Shown: positions 48,450-56,822 of the stretch, piece after piece
Numbering within the stretch: position 1 is the stretch's first letter
Layout: the number at the start of each line of letters is the position of its first letter
Source: an uncultured Aquimarina sp.
GTDB taxonomy: Bacteria > Bacteroidota > Bacteroidia > Flavobacteriales > Flavobacteriaceae
Reading direction: 5' to 3'
Length of the DNA stretch: 64,000 nucleotides
Assembly: GCA_937958985.1 (NCBI GenBank)
Contig: CALGLV010000007.1
Coordinates: forward strand, 1 to 64,000
Made by a program: the position numbers and the translations under genes
The notes under the pieces: model-generated
What the model was told of the DNA's origin: nothing
Seen by the model: only the letters and a program-made list of their open reading frames with translations
Databases searched by the model: none

Positions 48450-49794
48450 AAAAGGGTAAAATCCATTTTTTATGAGCAAACGAATCTTTTTCATTTGCTA
48501 AATTAATTTTTGAATCGATAAACTCTTTATTGAGCCTACCGTTTAATGTTACGTAACTTTTCACATACACTTCTGGGCTTTTAATTCCTTCAGAAATGTA
48601 ATGGTCTCTTAACATATGTGCGTACTGTACTATAAAATCGGGCTGAGTACTCATTTGTTTGATCTGAAAATCAGTCAAAAAATCGCTATTTCTAATATCA
48701 AACTGTTTCCCGATTTCAGGATCTACAATAGTAAATATGCTTAATCCCACTTTTTCTATTAACATTACGCGCCATGAAAATCGATATCCTTCTTCTGTCC
48801 AAAACAGCTCATTAGGATACATTAAATAACGCCAAGGCAAAAGTAATTGAATCGTGAAAAAAATAAGAAGTATTGGAGGTATTATTTTTTTACTTAAAGC
48901 CGAGTAAGCATAAGTTGTATTTGCTGTTTTGGCTGTAGTCAACAAAGCCCCTTTTAGTCTGAATATTTTAGTAAGTATAGCTAATATTTTTTGATGCACA
49001 TTAGCCTCAAAAAATATCAATCCGCTAACAATCATTATATATGGAAACATTCCTATAGGAAATAACAAATGTGTTAATACATGAAATAGTACCACAAACA
49101 CATAAGCTATTTTTCGTGTTGGCTTGTAAAGCAAAAAGAAAACAATAAAAAGGTCGTATAACATTCCGAACCAGCTGAAAAAATAATGCATCCAATTGTA
49201 CTGAAAGAAACCGCCTATTAATGGGAAATCTGTACGAGTACGTAACCATATTTTTATAGGCTGGGCTTCTAGTAACCAATCTGAATTTAATTTTGCTAAG
49301 CCTGCATATACATAAACTATGGCTAGTAATAGCTTAATGGCATCTACCGTCCAGCTTGGCACATAATTAGCTTTATTTTTTTTGTTTAAAAAACTATCGA
49401 CAGAAAAATTCGCGTTTAAGGGCAAAAAAATCAACAGAAAACTAAGGATGCTTATAAAATAGTAATGGTTTAAATAAGTTGTTTTATCTATCAATTCGAT
49501 ATATGTGAAGCTTAAAAAAAAAGTAACAATAGCCAATCGGTACTTATAGCCTACACAAATCATTAAAGCGGTTATTCCGCAAATAGCAAACAGTAAGTAT
49601 GTCCACTCCCCTAAAGGTTGAATAAACTCAAAACCGTAATAAGAGAAGTGAAATTTGGGCTGTATGTATACAGAATCAATCCAACCATAAGACCAAAACC
49701 TTACGATACTGATGAACATTAGTATTCCAAAAAAAATACGAAAGACAGCCAATGGAGCTGCCTTCGTTGTTTTATTTAGATAGTTTGAAATCAT
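48427..49794 (-). CDS. HTTM-domain (vitamin K-dependent carboxylase-like) membrane protein
   Basis: A 455-residue protein with about seven to eight membrane helices in the first 330 residues. AAPLAVFRIFFGILMFISIVRFWSYGWI-type text read in parts and YLNHYYFISILSFLLIFLPLN match the HTTM domain shared with vertebrate gamma-glutamyl carboxylase, followed by a soluble C-terminal domain. Bacterial members commonly sit next to imelysin and TonB-receptor genes, as here. The catalytic activity is unproven. It begins 7 bp after the imelysin stop and its end overlaps the receptor gene. Confidence 0.88.
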   Translation of the reverse strand: MISNYLNKTTKAAPLAVFRIFFGILMFISIVRFWSYGWIDSVYIQPKFHFSYYGFEFIQPLGEWTYLLFAICGITALMICVGYKYRLAIVTFFLSFTYIELIDKTTYLNHYYFISILSFLLIFLPLNANFSVDSFLNKKNKANYVPSWTVDAIKLLLAIVYVYAGLAKLNSDWLLEAQPIKIWLRTRTDFPLIGGFFQYNWMHYFFSWFGMLYDLFIVFFLLYKPTRKIAYVFVVLFHVLTHLLFPIGMFPYIMIVSGLIFFEANVHQKILAILTKIFRLKGALLTTAKTANTTYAYSALSKKIIPPILLIFFTIQLLLPWRYLMYPNELFWTEEGYRFSWRVMLIEKVGLSIFTIVDPEIGKQFDIRNSDFLTDFQIKQMSTQPDFIVQYAHMLRDHYISEGIKSPEVYVKSYVTLNGRLNKEFIDSKINLANEKDSFAHKKWILPFYETIKGL

Positions 49795-49801
49795 ATATCA
49801 A

Positions 49802-50872
49802 TTAATCTCCGTCGTTATCTTGAAAAGTAATTGTTATGTTCAATATCGAAACTAAATCGACTTTTAACAATCTAACAATTTCTTGTAATGCATCACGAGC
49901 ATCTAACATTTTTGAGTTATCTGTTGCTACTTGTTGTGCTAAATTAGCGTCAAGCGAATTGATAAGGTTTTGAGCTTCTAAAAACCTTAATCGTATTTGC
50001 GCATCTAATCCTTCTTCACCTAAACCAACCAATACAGAAGATAAACTGGTGCTGTTTTCGCCAACTCCTATATAAAGTAATCTTGAACTTTCTAAAGCTT
50101 CTAACAAAAGCCCTCTAGACTCCTCTGGCCTAAAAAAAGATTCTATAGTTTCTGGAGAAGGTGTACCGTCAAATTTACCAGTAGGAAAATCAATTTTACT
50201 CGATCTTAATCTTTTTTCAAAATATTGAATATAACCATTTACAAAAATATCAATAAAACCATTTTGATTGGTAAATGAATCTGCAAAACCCGATCTCCAA
50301 TCGTTATCAACTCGAATCGTTAGTGCTTCAATCCTATCAATTATTCTCGATAAAAAAGTGGTATAGTCTTCCGCATTGTTTCCCGTGTAAAAAGCAACTA
50401 TTTCGGTATCGGTAGCCGCCAAACCATTTAACATATAATCAACCGCAGGAAATCCTTGGCGATCTTGAGTTAAAATGCTTTCTAAATTTTGATTCTCTTG
50501 ATTTAAAATAAAATCAGTTACTCCATTTAAATTAAATGGATGAAGATTTAGGTTTTGAGCATAATTAATATCCTTCGCTAGACCAAAATCGTACTTAGCT
50601 ACCGCTTGGTAGCTATTGTATGCCTGTAAATAAGAACTTCTTAAAGAAACTAAATTTGCTTCCGTTTTTTCAGCTATAAAAGCATCTTTACTTTCTCCTA
50701 AAGCTTCTACAGCTAATCGAAAAATAGCAAATTCAGGAAGTATATGATTTTCGACTACACTATTCAATAAAGAAACATCATTAAATTCAACGTTATTACT
50801 TCTTTCCTGTAATTCATCATCACAAGAAATTAAGCAAAAACAGGATATTAAAAACAAAGTCAATTTTTTCAT
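49802..50872 (-). CDS. Imelysin-family (peptidase M75-like) lipoprotein
   Basis: A protein of 356 residues from the chosen ATG at 50872, which gives a lipoprotein signal (MKKLTLFLISCFCLISCDD, with C17 in the lipobox LISC). A further in-frame ATG at 50932 would add 20 residues before the signal, which is unlikely. The imelysin fold is visible as a helical protein with the motif GFPAVDYMLNGL near the position of the family's conserved GxHxxE-like core. Imelysins are iron-regulated periplasmic or surface proteins tied to iron uptake (EfeO/IrpA type). It lies between the DUF4856 and HTTM genes. Confidence 0.9.
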   Translation of the reverse strand: MKKLTLFLISCFCLISCDDELQERSNNVEFNDVSLLNSVVENHILPEFAIFRLAVEALGESKDAFIAEKTEANLVSLRSSYLQAYNSYQAVAKYDFGLAKDINYAQNLNLHPFNLNGVTDFILNQENQNLESILTQDRQGFPAVDYMLNGLAATDTEIVAFYTGNNAEDYTTFLSRIIDRIEALTIRVDNDWRSGFADSFTNQNGFIDIFVNGYIQYFEKRLRSSKIDFPTGKFDGTPSPETIESFFRPEESRGLLLEALESSRLLYIGVGENSTSLSSVLVGLGEEGLDAQIRLRFLEAQNLINSLDANLAQQVATDNSKMLDARDALQEIVRLLKVDLVSILNITITFQDNDGD

Positions 50873-50967
50873 ATGAGCTTTTTTTTGAGTTAACAAATTT
50901 AATAATAAGCTTTGCAAAATTAGATTAAACAAAGCTTATTATTCTCACTATAATTAACACTTAACTA

Positions 50968-52227
50968 TTATTTTGCTGCAGCTGTAGATTCTGCTTGAGC
51001 AACCGTAAAATCAAACCTTGAAGCAATAGTCTCAGCCATTGTATTTGCTATACTTAATTCATCTACTATAGACCAAAATCCATTATTAGCATCAAGCTGT
51101 GCTATAAAAGCGTCAACCTCAGCCTTTGTAAAATAAGGCGCTCCTGTAGTTGGGTTATTTGTAAATTGGAGAGAATAAATAAATCCATAACCTTCAGACC
51201 AGTCATGAAAAGCAGTACCATCATTAACCGCTGTTGAACTAGAATCATCTATTTTTTTAACCCCTTGCTTTAAATAATATACAGCTCGTATACCTATTAC
51301 TTCAGATAATTTTAAACGAATTATATCAGCTTGAATTTTTGAAGCCTCATAGTCCTTAGCAACAATTGCTGCTCTACCCGTTTTGAATGCTTGAAAAATA
51401 TCATCAGCTATACCTTCAAAATCAACATCACCTTCTACGCGTTGTACATATTTATATAAAAATTGATCAACAACAGTTTCAAGGTGTCTTGAATTTGGAT
51501 TAGTTAATACATCTGTATCTGAAGCACCATACAAATATCCATAAGCTTCATCCCAAAAATGCTCTGCATCAGTATATGGTTTTCCTTCTGCTTTAACATC
51601 GTTATCATTATTCTCCTGAACACTAGCTTCCTCTGTAAGGGTTAGGTAATCATTTACAATTTGATCTAAAGTAAATGCACCTATTAAACCTTTATTAAAT
51701 GCTTGGTTTAACTCTAATCCTTTAGCATTAACAAAACGTGTACTTGTACTTTCAGATCCTAACTTCCCTACTACGCCAACGGTTGCAACAGGCACTTCTT
51801 CGTCGCTTGCATATTGCGACAATAAAATAGCTACTTGATCCGACACATAGCCATCAAAAGTACTTCGAATTTCAGCTTGATCAGCAGAACTTGCTACTGC
51901 TTCGCCAATTTTATTTTTAATTCTTTTAGTGTCGTTTAAAGATGTGTCTGTAAATCCTTGTCCTGTATTTAATTTTGAAAAAATACTTGATTCCGTAGCG
52001 TCGAAATCTAAAAAATCTTTTAAAATTTCTGCTCCTTGGTTTAAACGAGTTGTTTGTCCTCCGAAGCTTACTGTAGAAACACCTTCTTCATTTACAAATG
52101 TATAATTTACAGGAACTTCAAATGCTACAGGTTCAGGCCCCGTCGCAACATCATTATCGTCGCTTGAGCTACATGAAGCTAAAATTAATGATGCAATACT
52201 TAATCTTAAGAAATGATTGAATTTCAT
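50968..52227 (-). CDS. DUF4856 lipoprotein
   Basis: A 419-residue surface or periplasmic lipoprotein. The signal has a lipobox LASC (cleavage before C19) followed by an acidic SSSDDND spacer typical of lipoproteins. The body matches the DUF4856 family, which in Bacteroidota is found beside imelysin and TonB-receptor genes: FVNEEGVSTVSFGGQTTRL, HFWDEAYGYLYGAS, and a second similar segment FHDWSEGYGFIYSLQ suggest an internal repeat of a haem- or metal-protein-like helical unit. It is the first gene of the leftward operon. A probable promoter with a palindrome lies 45-73 bases upstream. Confidence 0.88.
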   Translation of the reverse strand: MKFNHFLRLSIASLILASCSSSDDNDVATGPEPVAFEVPVNYTFVNEEGVSTVSFGGQTTRLNQGAEILKDFLDFDATESSIFSKLNTGQGFTDTSLNDTKRIKNKIGEAVASSADQAEIRSTFDGYVSDQVAILLSQYASDEEVPVATVGVVGKLGSESTSTRFVNAKGLELNQAFNKGLIGAFTLDQIVNDYLTLTEEASVQENNDNDVKAEGKPYTDAEHFWDEAYGYLYGASDTDVLTNPNSRHLETVVDQFLYKYVQRVEGDVDFEGIADDIFQAFKTGRAAIVAKDYEASKIQADIIRLKLSEVIGIRAVYYLKQGVKKIDDSSSTAVNDGTAFHDWSEGYGFIYSLQFTNNPTTGAPYFTKAEVDAFIAQLDANNGFWSIVDELSIANTMAETIASRFDFTVAQAESTAAAK

Positions 52228-52271
52228 TATATTTTATTTAGATTTAATTTTAATAACCTTAATTAGTGGTG

Positions 52272-52300
52272 CAAATATATTATGCATAATCATTCCAAAC
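52272..52300 (-). promoter_or_regulatory. Promoter of the iron-uptake-type operon with embedded palindrome
   Basis: On the minus strand TTTG (52296-52299) and TATATTTG (52272-52279) give a -33/-7 pair with a 16-base spacer, near the lower limit for Bacteroidota. The spacer contains the perfect palindrome ATTATGCATAAT (52279-52290) followed by CATTCC, which resembles a half or diverged Fur box (ATAATCATT). The DUF4856 ATG is 45 bases downstream. Confidence 0.55.
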
Positions 52301-52395
52301 AAGCATTATTTTAAATTATTCTAAATAAAATTAACCTTTTAGTATTTTATTAATTAAACGAGTTATAAATAAAATTAATTTCAACTAAACATAAA

Positions 52396-52431
52396 AAAAA
52401 CCTCATAAAATTTAAATTTTATGAGGTTTTT
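52396..52431 (-). terminator. Terminator after the haem-binding gene
   Basis: AAAAACCTCATAAAATTT and its exact inverted copy AAATTTTATGAGGTTTTT form a long stem, 25 bases beyond the stop of the leftward haem-binding gene. The symmetrical A/T flanks also allow plus-strand use. Confidence 0.85.
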
Positions 52432-52455
52432 AGATCAAATTCGTAATTAAGAAAG

Positions 52456-52896
52456 CTAGTCTTTATAAATTTCACTCCAATTAAGAAGTGTGTTTTTTTC
52501 AGCTGTTGATAATCCACCATGAATTAAGCTGTATAATTTTAAAGGCATTTCTCCCTCTTCTACCTCTTCGTATATTTCGGATAACTTGTGTAACTGCACA
52601 TCTTCACTATGCCTTTTCCAATCAGAAAAGTTCAAATGCTCTTTACCTTCTTCTATATGGTGATTTATCACAAGGTTTAAAGCTCCTATAGATGCGTACC
52701 ATGGGTATTGAGTATGATCGCTATGACAGTTATAGCAATTTTGTTTAAAAATAACTTCAACATCTTTTGGTAAGTCTACATAGGTTACAAAATCGGAAAC
52801 ACTCTCGTAGGAAGATACATTATCTTTTTTCACAAAAAATTGTAAGCCCACTAAAATTAGTATAACTGCTATTCCTATTATTTTTTTTACGTTCAT
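52456..52896 (-). CDS. Membrane-anchored c-type haem-binding domain protein
   Basis: A 146-residue protein. An N-terminal hydrophobic anchor (about 5-22) leads to a periplasmic haem-binding domain with CYNCH (C54, C57, H58) and the context NCHSDHTQYPWYASIGALNLVINHHI, typical of the haem_bd family of Bacteroidota. Other conserved histidines lie in NHHIEEGKEHLNFSDW. A methionine in GEMPLKLYSLIH may be the distal ligand. It is a single leftward gene, not clearly part of the neighbouring iron operon. Role: likely redox or haem-dependent sensing in the periplasm. Confidence 0.88.
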   Translation of the reverse strand: MNVKKIIGIAVILILVGLQFFVKKDNVSSYESVSDFVTYVDLPKDVEVIFKQNCYNCHSDHTQYPWYASIGALNLVINHHIEEGKEHLNFSDWKRHSEDVQLHKLSEIYEEVEEGEMPLKLYSLIHGGLSTAEKNTLLNWSEIYKD

Positions 52897-53011
52897 TTTA
52901 TTTAAGTTTTATCAAATGTAAAGTGAAATTTAAAAATTATTTAAATAATACTACTATTTTTATTTAATCCAAAAATGACTTTGGAATTTCTTTTAGATGG
53001 AAACCTAATGC

Positions 53012-53212
53012 TTAATCATAACACGAAAAATCGTTAGTCGGAATTAAACCAACACCAAGGTAAATCTCGAACTCACAATTCAGTTTTTTTTCATCTTTAA
53101 CTTCCTCCTTTATAGATGTACGGTTTGCTACTTTTTTCCTGTACTGTTCAAGTACTTTCTTTAATTCTCGCTTTAATTCAATTCTTGAAAAACCTAATAT
53201 ATTAATTTTCAT
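53012..53212 (-). pseudogene. metE: Remnant of the metE N-terminus
   Basis: A 66-codon frame. KINILGFSRIELKRELKKVLEQY and GVGLIPTNDFSCYD match, in order, the start of cobalamin-independent methionine synthase (family pattern LGFPRIGxxRELKKAxExYW ... GIDLIPVNDFSxYD). Full-length MetE is about 770 residues, and here the frame stops right after the second motif. Substitutions at usually fixed positions (P to S in GFPRIG) point to decay. The gene is divergent from an Lrp-type regulator, a pairing often seen with intact metE in flavobacteria, so the loss of metE would leave the regulator. Confidence 0.8.
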
Positions 53213-53366
53213 AATTACAGTTCTAAATTCTGCATAAATTTACACCTATCAAAAAATATATCTTAAACAAGGTAATTATTGAGTTAATAAACCTATTTTT
53301 ATTTAAAAAATTAGTTTTATTAACTAAAATATATTTACAAAATATAATTGAACAGAAAAAAAAACT

Positions 53367-53828
53367 ATGCACCATTTAGATAAAACCGATATAAAACTGC
53401 TTAATATACTTCAACACAATTCTAATATTACTACCAAAGAACTTGCTAGTAAAGTAAACTTATCTTCTACTCCTGTTTTTGAACGTGTCAAAAAACTTGA
53501 AAAATCAGGATATATAAAAAAGTATGTTGCTATTCTTGATTCGCAGTCCTTAAACAAATCGCTAATTGTTTTTTGTAATATTACTTTAAAAGAACATACA
53601 CGAAAAATTGGAAATCAGTTTGTAAAAGATATTAAATCCTTAAAAGAAGTTACAGAGTGCTATAATGTTTCTGGAGATTATGATTTTCTATTAAAAGTAG
53701 TTGTAGAGGACATGCAAGCTTATCAGAATTTTGTATTAAATCATTTAGGAGAAATAAAAAATATTGGAAGTGCTCACAGTACTTTTGTTATGGGAGAAAT
53801 TAAAAATTCTTATGCGATACCTATTTAA
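53367..53828 (+). CDS. Lrp/AsnC-family transcriptional regulator
   Basis: A 153-residue regulator: an N-terminal helix-turn-helix (KLLNILQHNSNITTKELASKVNLSSTPVFERVKKL, read in parts, about 9-43) and a C-terminal RAM ligand-binding domain (about 65-150, with CYNVSGDYDFLLKVVVEDM). Members sense amino acids. The divergent metE remnant suggests it once responded to methionine, which is inference. It is a single-gene unit and is followed by 77 bp before the convergent lyase gene. Confidence 0.94.
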   Translation: MHHLDKTDIKLLNILQHNSNITTKELASKVNLSSTPVFERVKKLEKSGYIKKYVAILDSQSLNKSLIVFCNITLKEHTRKIGNQFVKDIKSLKEVTECYNVSGDYDFLLKVVVEDMQAYQNFVLNHLGEIKNIGSAHSTFVMGEIKNSYAIPI

Positions 53829-53905
53829 ATAACTTTTAGAATATTGCGAACCGTTTTTAACTTGGCAACACCAAATGTTGGTTAACGAGCTTTTCTTATT
53901 TTAAC

Positions 53906-54769
53906 TTAATGGTATTTATTAAACAAAATTGTTGCCTGGTTGTGTGCCGATTCAAAACGCATCCAGTCAAATGTTTTTATTTTATTTTTTGTAGTTAAGT
54001 ACGATAGTATTTTTTCTGTAGGCATATTCCCTACCAACTCATCAATTGCCATTGGGCAACCTCCAAAACCTTGTATTGCTCCGTCAAACCGTTTACACCC
54101 GGCATGGTATGCTGCATTAATTTTATCGTACCATGTATTGGGAGATGTGTGCAAATGAGCTCCAAATTCAATTTTAGGATATTGAGGTATTAAGGTTGAA
54201 AACAGTTGTGTTATTGTTTTTGGAGAAGAAGAACCAACCGTATCGCTAAGCGATATGATAGTAACTCCCATTTGCACTAATTTAGAAACCCAACTGCTTA
54301 CTATTTCAGGGTTCCATGGGTCTCCATAAGGATTACCAAACCCCATACTTACATATACAACTACTTTCTTATGATACGTTTCGGCTATCTGTAAGATTTC
54401 CTGAAGTATTTCTTGAGATTCTGCGATTGTTTTATGTGTATTACGCATCTGAAAAATCTCGGATATTGAAAACGGATAACCTATATAATCTATTTGCTCA
54501 AATTTACAAGCTTCCTTAGCTCCTCTTACATTTGCAACAATTGTAAGCAGCTTTGTTTTTGTTTTCGACAAATCTAACTGCTTTAAAACCTCAGCTGTAT
54601 CACTCATTTGAGGGATTGCTTTGGGCGAAACAAAACTCCCTACGTCTAAAGTGTGAAATCCACAATTTACGAGTAACTGCAAATATTGCAATTTAACTGC
54701 TGTAGGAATAAATGTTTTTACTCCTTGCATGGCATCCCGTGGGCATTCTATAAGTTTTATAGGATTCAT
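53906..54769 (-). CDS. Hydroxymethylglutaryl-CoA lyase
   Basis: Cleaves HMG-CoA to acetoacetate and acetyl-CoA in leucine breakdown. The 287-residue TIM-barrel aldolase of the DRE-TIM group begins with LIECPRDAMQG (catalytic R-D), has metal ligands in EFGAHLHTSPN, and the active-site cysteine in GFGGCPMAIDELVGN (about 245). Compared with classic HMG-CoA lyases the HLH segment and the GGCPM variant differ slightly, so a related acyl-CoA lyase is possible. Its ATG follows the YjbQ stop with no gap, so the two are translationally coupled. Confidence 0.85.
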   Translation of the reverse strand: MNPIKLIECPRDAMQGVKTFIPTAVKLQYLQLLVNCGFHTLDVGSFVSPKAIPQMSDTAEVLKQLDLSKTKTKLLTIVANVRGAKEACKFEQIDYIGYPFSISEIFQMRNTHKTIAESQEILQEILQIAETYHKKVVVYVSMGFGNPYGDPWNPEIVSSWVSKLVQMGVTIISLSDTVGSSSPKTITQLFSTLIPQYPKIEFGAHLHTSPNTWYDKINAAYHAGCKRFDGAIQGFGGCPMAIDELVGNMPTEKILSYLTTKNKIKTFDWMRFESAHNQATILFNKYH

Positions 54770-55192
54770 TTAACTTCCAAAAAGTGTCAATACTAATTTT
54801 CTTGAGCCTCCATAATCTCGATGCTCACATAAATAGACCCCTTGCCATATACCCATGTTTAATTTTCCGTTAGTAACTGGTAGCGTTACAGAGCATCCCA
54901 TAAGCGATGCTTTTATATGAGCCGGCATATCATCAGGGCCTTCATACGTATGTATATAATAAGGCGCGTTTTCGGGCACCATTACATTTATATGGCTTTC
55001 AAAATCGGTACGTACCGAAGGATCTGCATTTTCATTCACCGTTAAACTAGCTGAAGTATGTTTTATAAACACCTGCAACTGCCCTACTTTAATTTTAGAA
55101 AGCTCTGGTAACTCTCTTTCGATTACAGAGGTTATTAGATGAAATCCTCTTCGATATTCTTTTAATTGTATTTCTTTTTGAAAAAATTGCAT
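54770..55192 (-). CDS. YjbQ-family protein
   Basis: A 140-residue protein of the YjbQ/UPF0047 family. Conserved blocks are FIKHTSASLTVNENADP (about 47-63), the central HIKASLMGCSVTLPV (about 101-115) and the C-terminal WQGVYLCEHRDYGGSRKL. Some members have weak thiamine-phosphate synthase activity, and the physiological role is unsettled. It is divergent from the Cof phosphatase and directly precedes the HMG-CoA-lyase-like gene. Confidence 0.93.
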   Translation of the reverse strand: MQFFQKEIQLKEYRRGFHLITSVIERELPELSKIKVGQLQVFIKHTSASLTVNENADPSVRTDFESHINVMVPENAPYYIHTYEGPDDMPAHIKASLMGCSVTLPVTNGKLNMGIWQGVYLCEHRDYGGSRKLVLTLFGS

Positions 55193-55227
55193 AACGTGAA
55201 TTTAACAAATACTGTAAAACAAAATAG

Positions 55228-55235
55228 TACATTTG
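55228..55235 (+). promoter_or_regulatory. Candidate -7 box (TACATTTG) for the Cof phosphatase
   Basis: TACATTTG matches TAnnTTTG and ends 11 bases before the ATG at 55247, so the leader would be short. No good -33 element is seen. Confidence 0.4.
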
Positions 55236-55246
55236 CCAAATAATAT

Positions 55247-56062
55247 ATGGTGCATATGAATTTATCTGAAGTAAAATTAGTGGTTACCGACATGGACGGT
55301 ACTTTATTGAATTCCAAACATGAAGTAAGTACACTTTTTTTTGAGCAATTTGAAGGTCTTAAAAAAAACAATATTCATTTTGTAGCTGCAAGTGGAAGGC
55401 AATACCACAGTATTTTAGATAAACTCCATACTATTGAAGCAGATATTACTATAGTTGCTGAAAATGGCGCTTATATTGTACGTAACGGAGAAACATTATT
55501 TGTTAATGAAATTTCCAGGGAAGATATTCTAAATTTCATTCCTATTTGTACTGCCATTGAAGGTGTTCAAGTAGTTGTTTGTGGTAAAAAGAAAGCTTAT
55601 ATTTTAAAAAGCACTTCCGATCAATTTAAAAACACTATTTCGGAATTTTATTCGAGCTACGAGGCTCTTGATAGTTTTGATAAGTTGCCCGAAGATGTTT
55701 TTTTCAAAATTGCCCTTTGTCACTATAAGGGTTCTGAAAAGTACATTTACCCATCGGTAAAACATTTTAAAGAAAACTGGCAGATAAAAGTTTCCGGAGA
55801 GCAATGGGTAGACATCTCGCAAAAATCGGCTCACAAAGGCAATGCAATTTCTAAACTACAAAAACAATTTAACGTTTCTTCAAAAGAAACTATGGCATTT
55901 GGAGATTACAACAACGATATTGAAATGCTGAAATTAGCAACCTATAGTTTTGCGATGGAAAATGCCCACCCCAATGTTAAAGAAGTAGCTAATTTCTCCA
56001 CCACTTCAAATGACGCTAATGGTGTTGAAAATATATTATCAAAGTTATTATTAACCCGTTGA
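55247..56062 (+). CDS. Cof-type HAD-family hydrolase
   Basis: A 271-residue HAD phosphatase with a C2-type cap. The nucleophile motif is VTDMDGTLLNS (about 13-23), the third motif contains K in KSAHKGNAIS, and the fourth is FGDYNNDIEML with the Mg-binding aspartates (about 222-232). The substrate is unknown. An in-frame ATG three codons later is an equally good start. It is convergent with the unknown secreted protein gene, with a 2-bp gap. Confidence 0.93.
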   Translation: MVHMNLSEVKLVVTDMDGTLLNSKHEVSTLFFEQFEGLKKNNIHFVAASGRQYHSILDKLHTIEADITIVAENGAYIVRNGETLFVNEISREDILNFIPICTAIEGVQVVVCGKKKAYILKSTSDQFKNTISEFYSSYEALDSFDKLPEDVFFKIALCHYKGSEKYIYPSVKHFKENWQIKVSGEQWVDISQKSAHKGNAISKLQKQFNVSSKETMAFGDYNNDIEMLKLATYSFAMENAHPNVKEVANFSTTSNDANGVENILSKLLLTR

Positions 56063-56064
56063 TT

Positions 56065-56583
56065 CTAATTTGTTAAAAGTTGTTTGTCTAAATACTTTTT
56101 TCCGATTTTAACATTGTAAAACATACGCTTTATAATAGTACCATCACCAACAAAGCCTTTTTTATATTTTTTACCGTTTATATACCATAACGTATAAGGA
56201 GTACCATCTTTTACCTTATTAAAAACAGAACATTTTTCTAATGCTATATCTTCGCCAAAAGGTTTTCTGGAATACAATTTACTTGTAGGAGAATTGGATC
56301 CTCTATTCTTTACGTAAATTCTAGAATTTTCTAACAAATTAAATTTACCTTGTCCTAAAATACTTCCATTTACATTAAGTAAAACATTGTAAAATCGAAT
56401 ATAAGCAGGTTTTTTGAAGTTTATTTCCGAAGTATTAATAATTACCTGCTCTGTTAAAGAGTAATCATTACCATTAATTACCATTCCGTGGGTTATGTTG
56501 GAAAGCTCTTCCGATAAGTCAACAAACTTCTGAGCATTCATGCTGAACATGCCCATTAGTATTATAAGTGTAATTTTTTTCAT
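56065..56583 (-). CDS. Unknown secreted protein
   Basis: A protein of about 172 residues from the ATG at 56583, which gives a signal peptide (KKITLIILMGMFSMNAQ, cleavage near residue 17). An earlier ATG at 56625 would put 14 extra polar residues before the signal. The mature part is basic and rich in tyrosine, with motifs LSNITHGMVINGND and RSYNVLLNVNGSILG-like beta segments. I do not recognise a family. Its position is single-gene and convergent with the Cof phosphatase. A surface or periplasmic role is inferred from the signal only. Confidence 0.6.
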   Translation of the reverse strand: MKKITLIILMGMFSMNAQKFVDLSEELSNITHGMVINGNDYSLTEQVIINTSEINFKKPAYIRFYNVLLNVNGSILGQGKFNLLENSRIYVKNRGSNSPTSKLYSRKPFGEDIALEKCSVFNKVKDGTPYTLWYINGKKYKKGFVGDGTIIKRMFYNVKIGKKYLDKQLLTN

Positions 56584-56822
56584 ACGAGTAGTTTTAGTTA
56601 AGTGCCTAGTATTTTCGATCAACATTAATTTACAAAGATATTTGACAAAAACAACTATAACATTTTCGTAAAATACATTAATTATGCCGAAATATGTTAA
56701 TTTTTAAAATATTCCTTTTGTTTAGTATAATTTAGAAGCTAAATAACGATAATTTCCAAACATAAACAATACTTAATTTTAACTTAAGTAGCGTTTATGT
56801 TCTATTCTAAAAACAGTTAATA

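Noticed and set aside
48450-48494. The upstream ATG at 48494 as the start of the TonB receptor
   Set aside because: It adds 15 residues in front of a canonical signal peptide and deepens the overlap with the HTTM gene.
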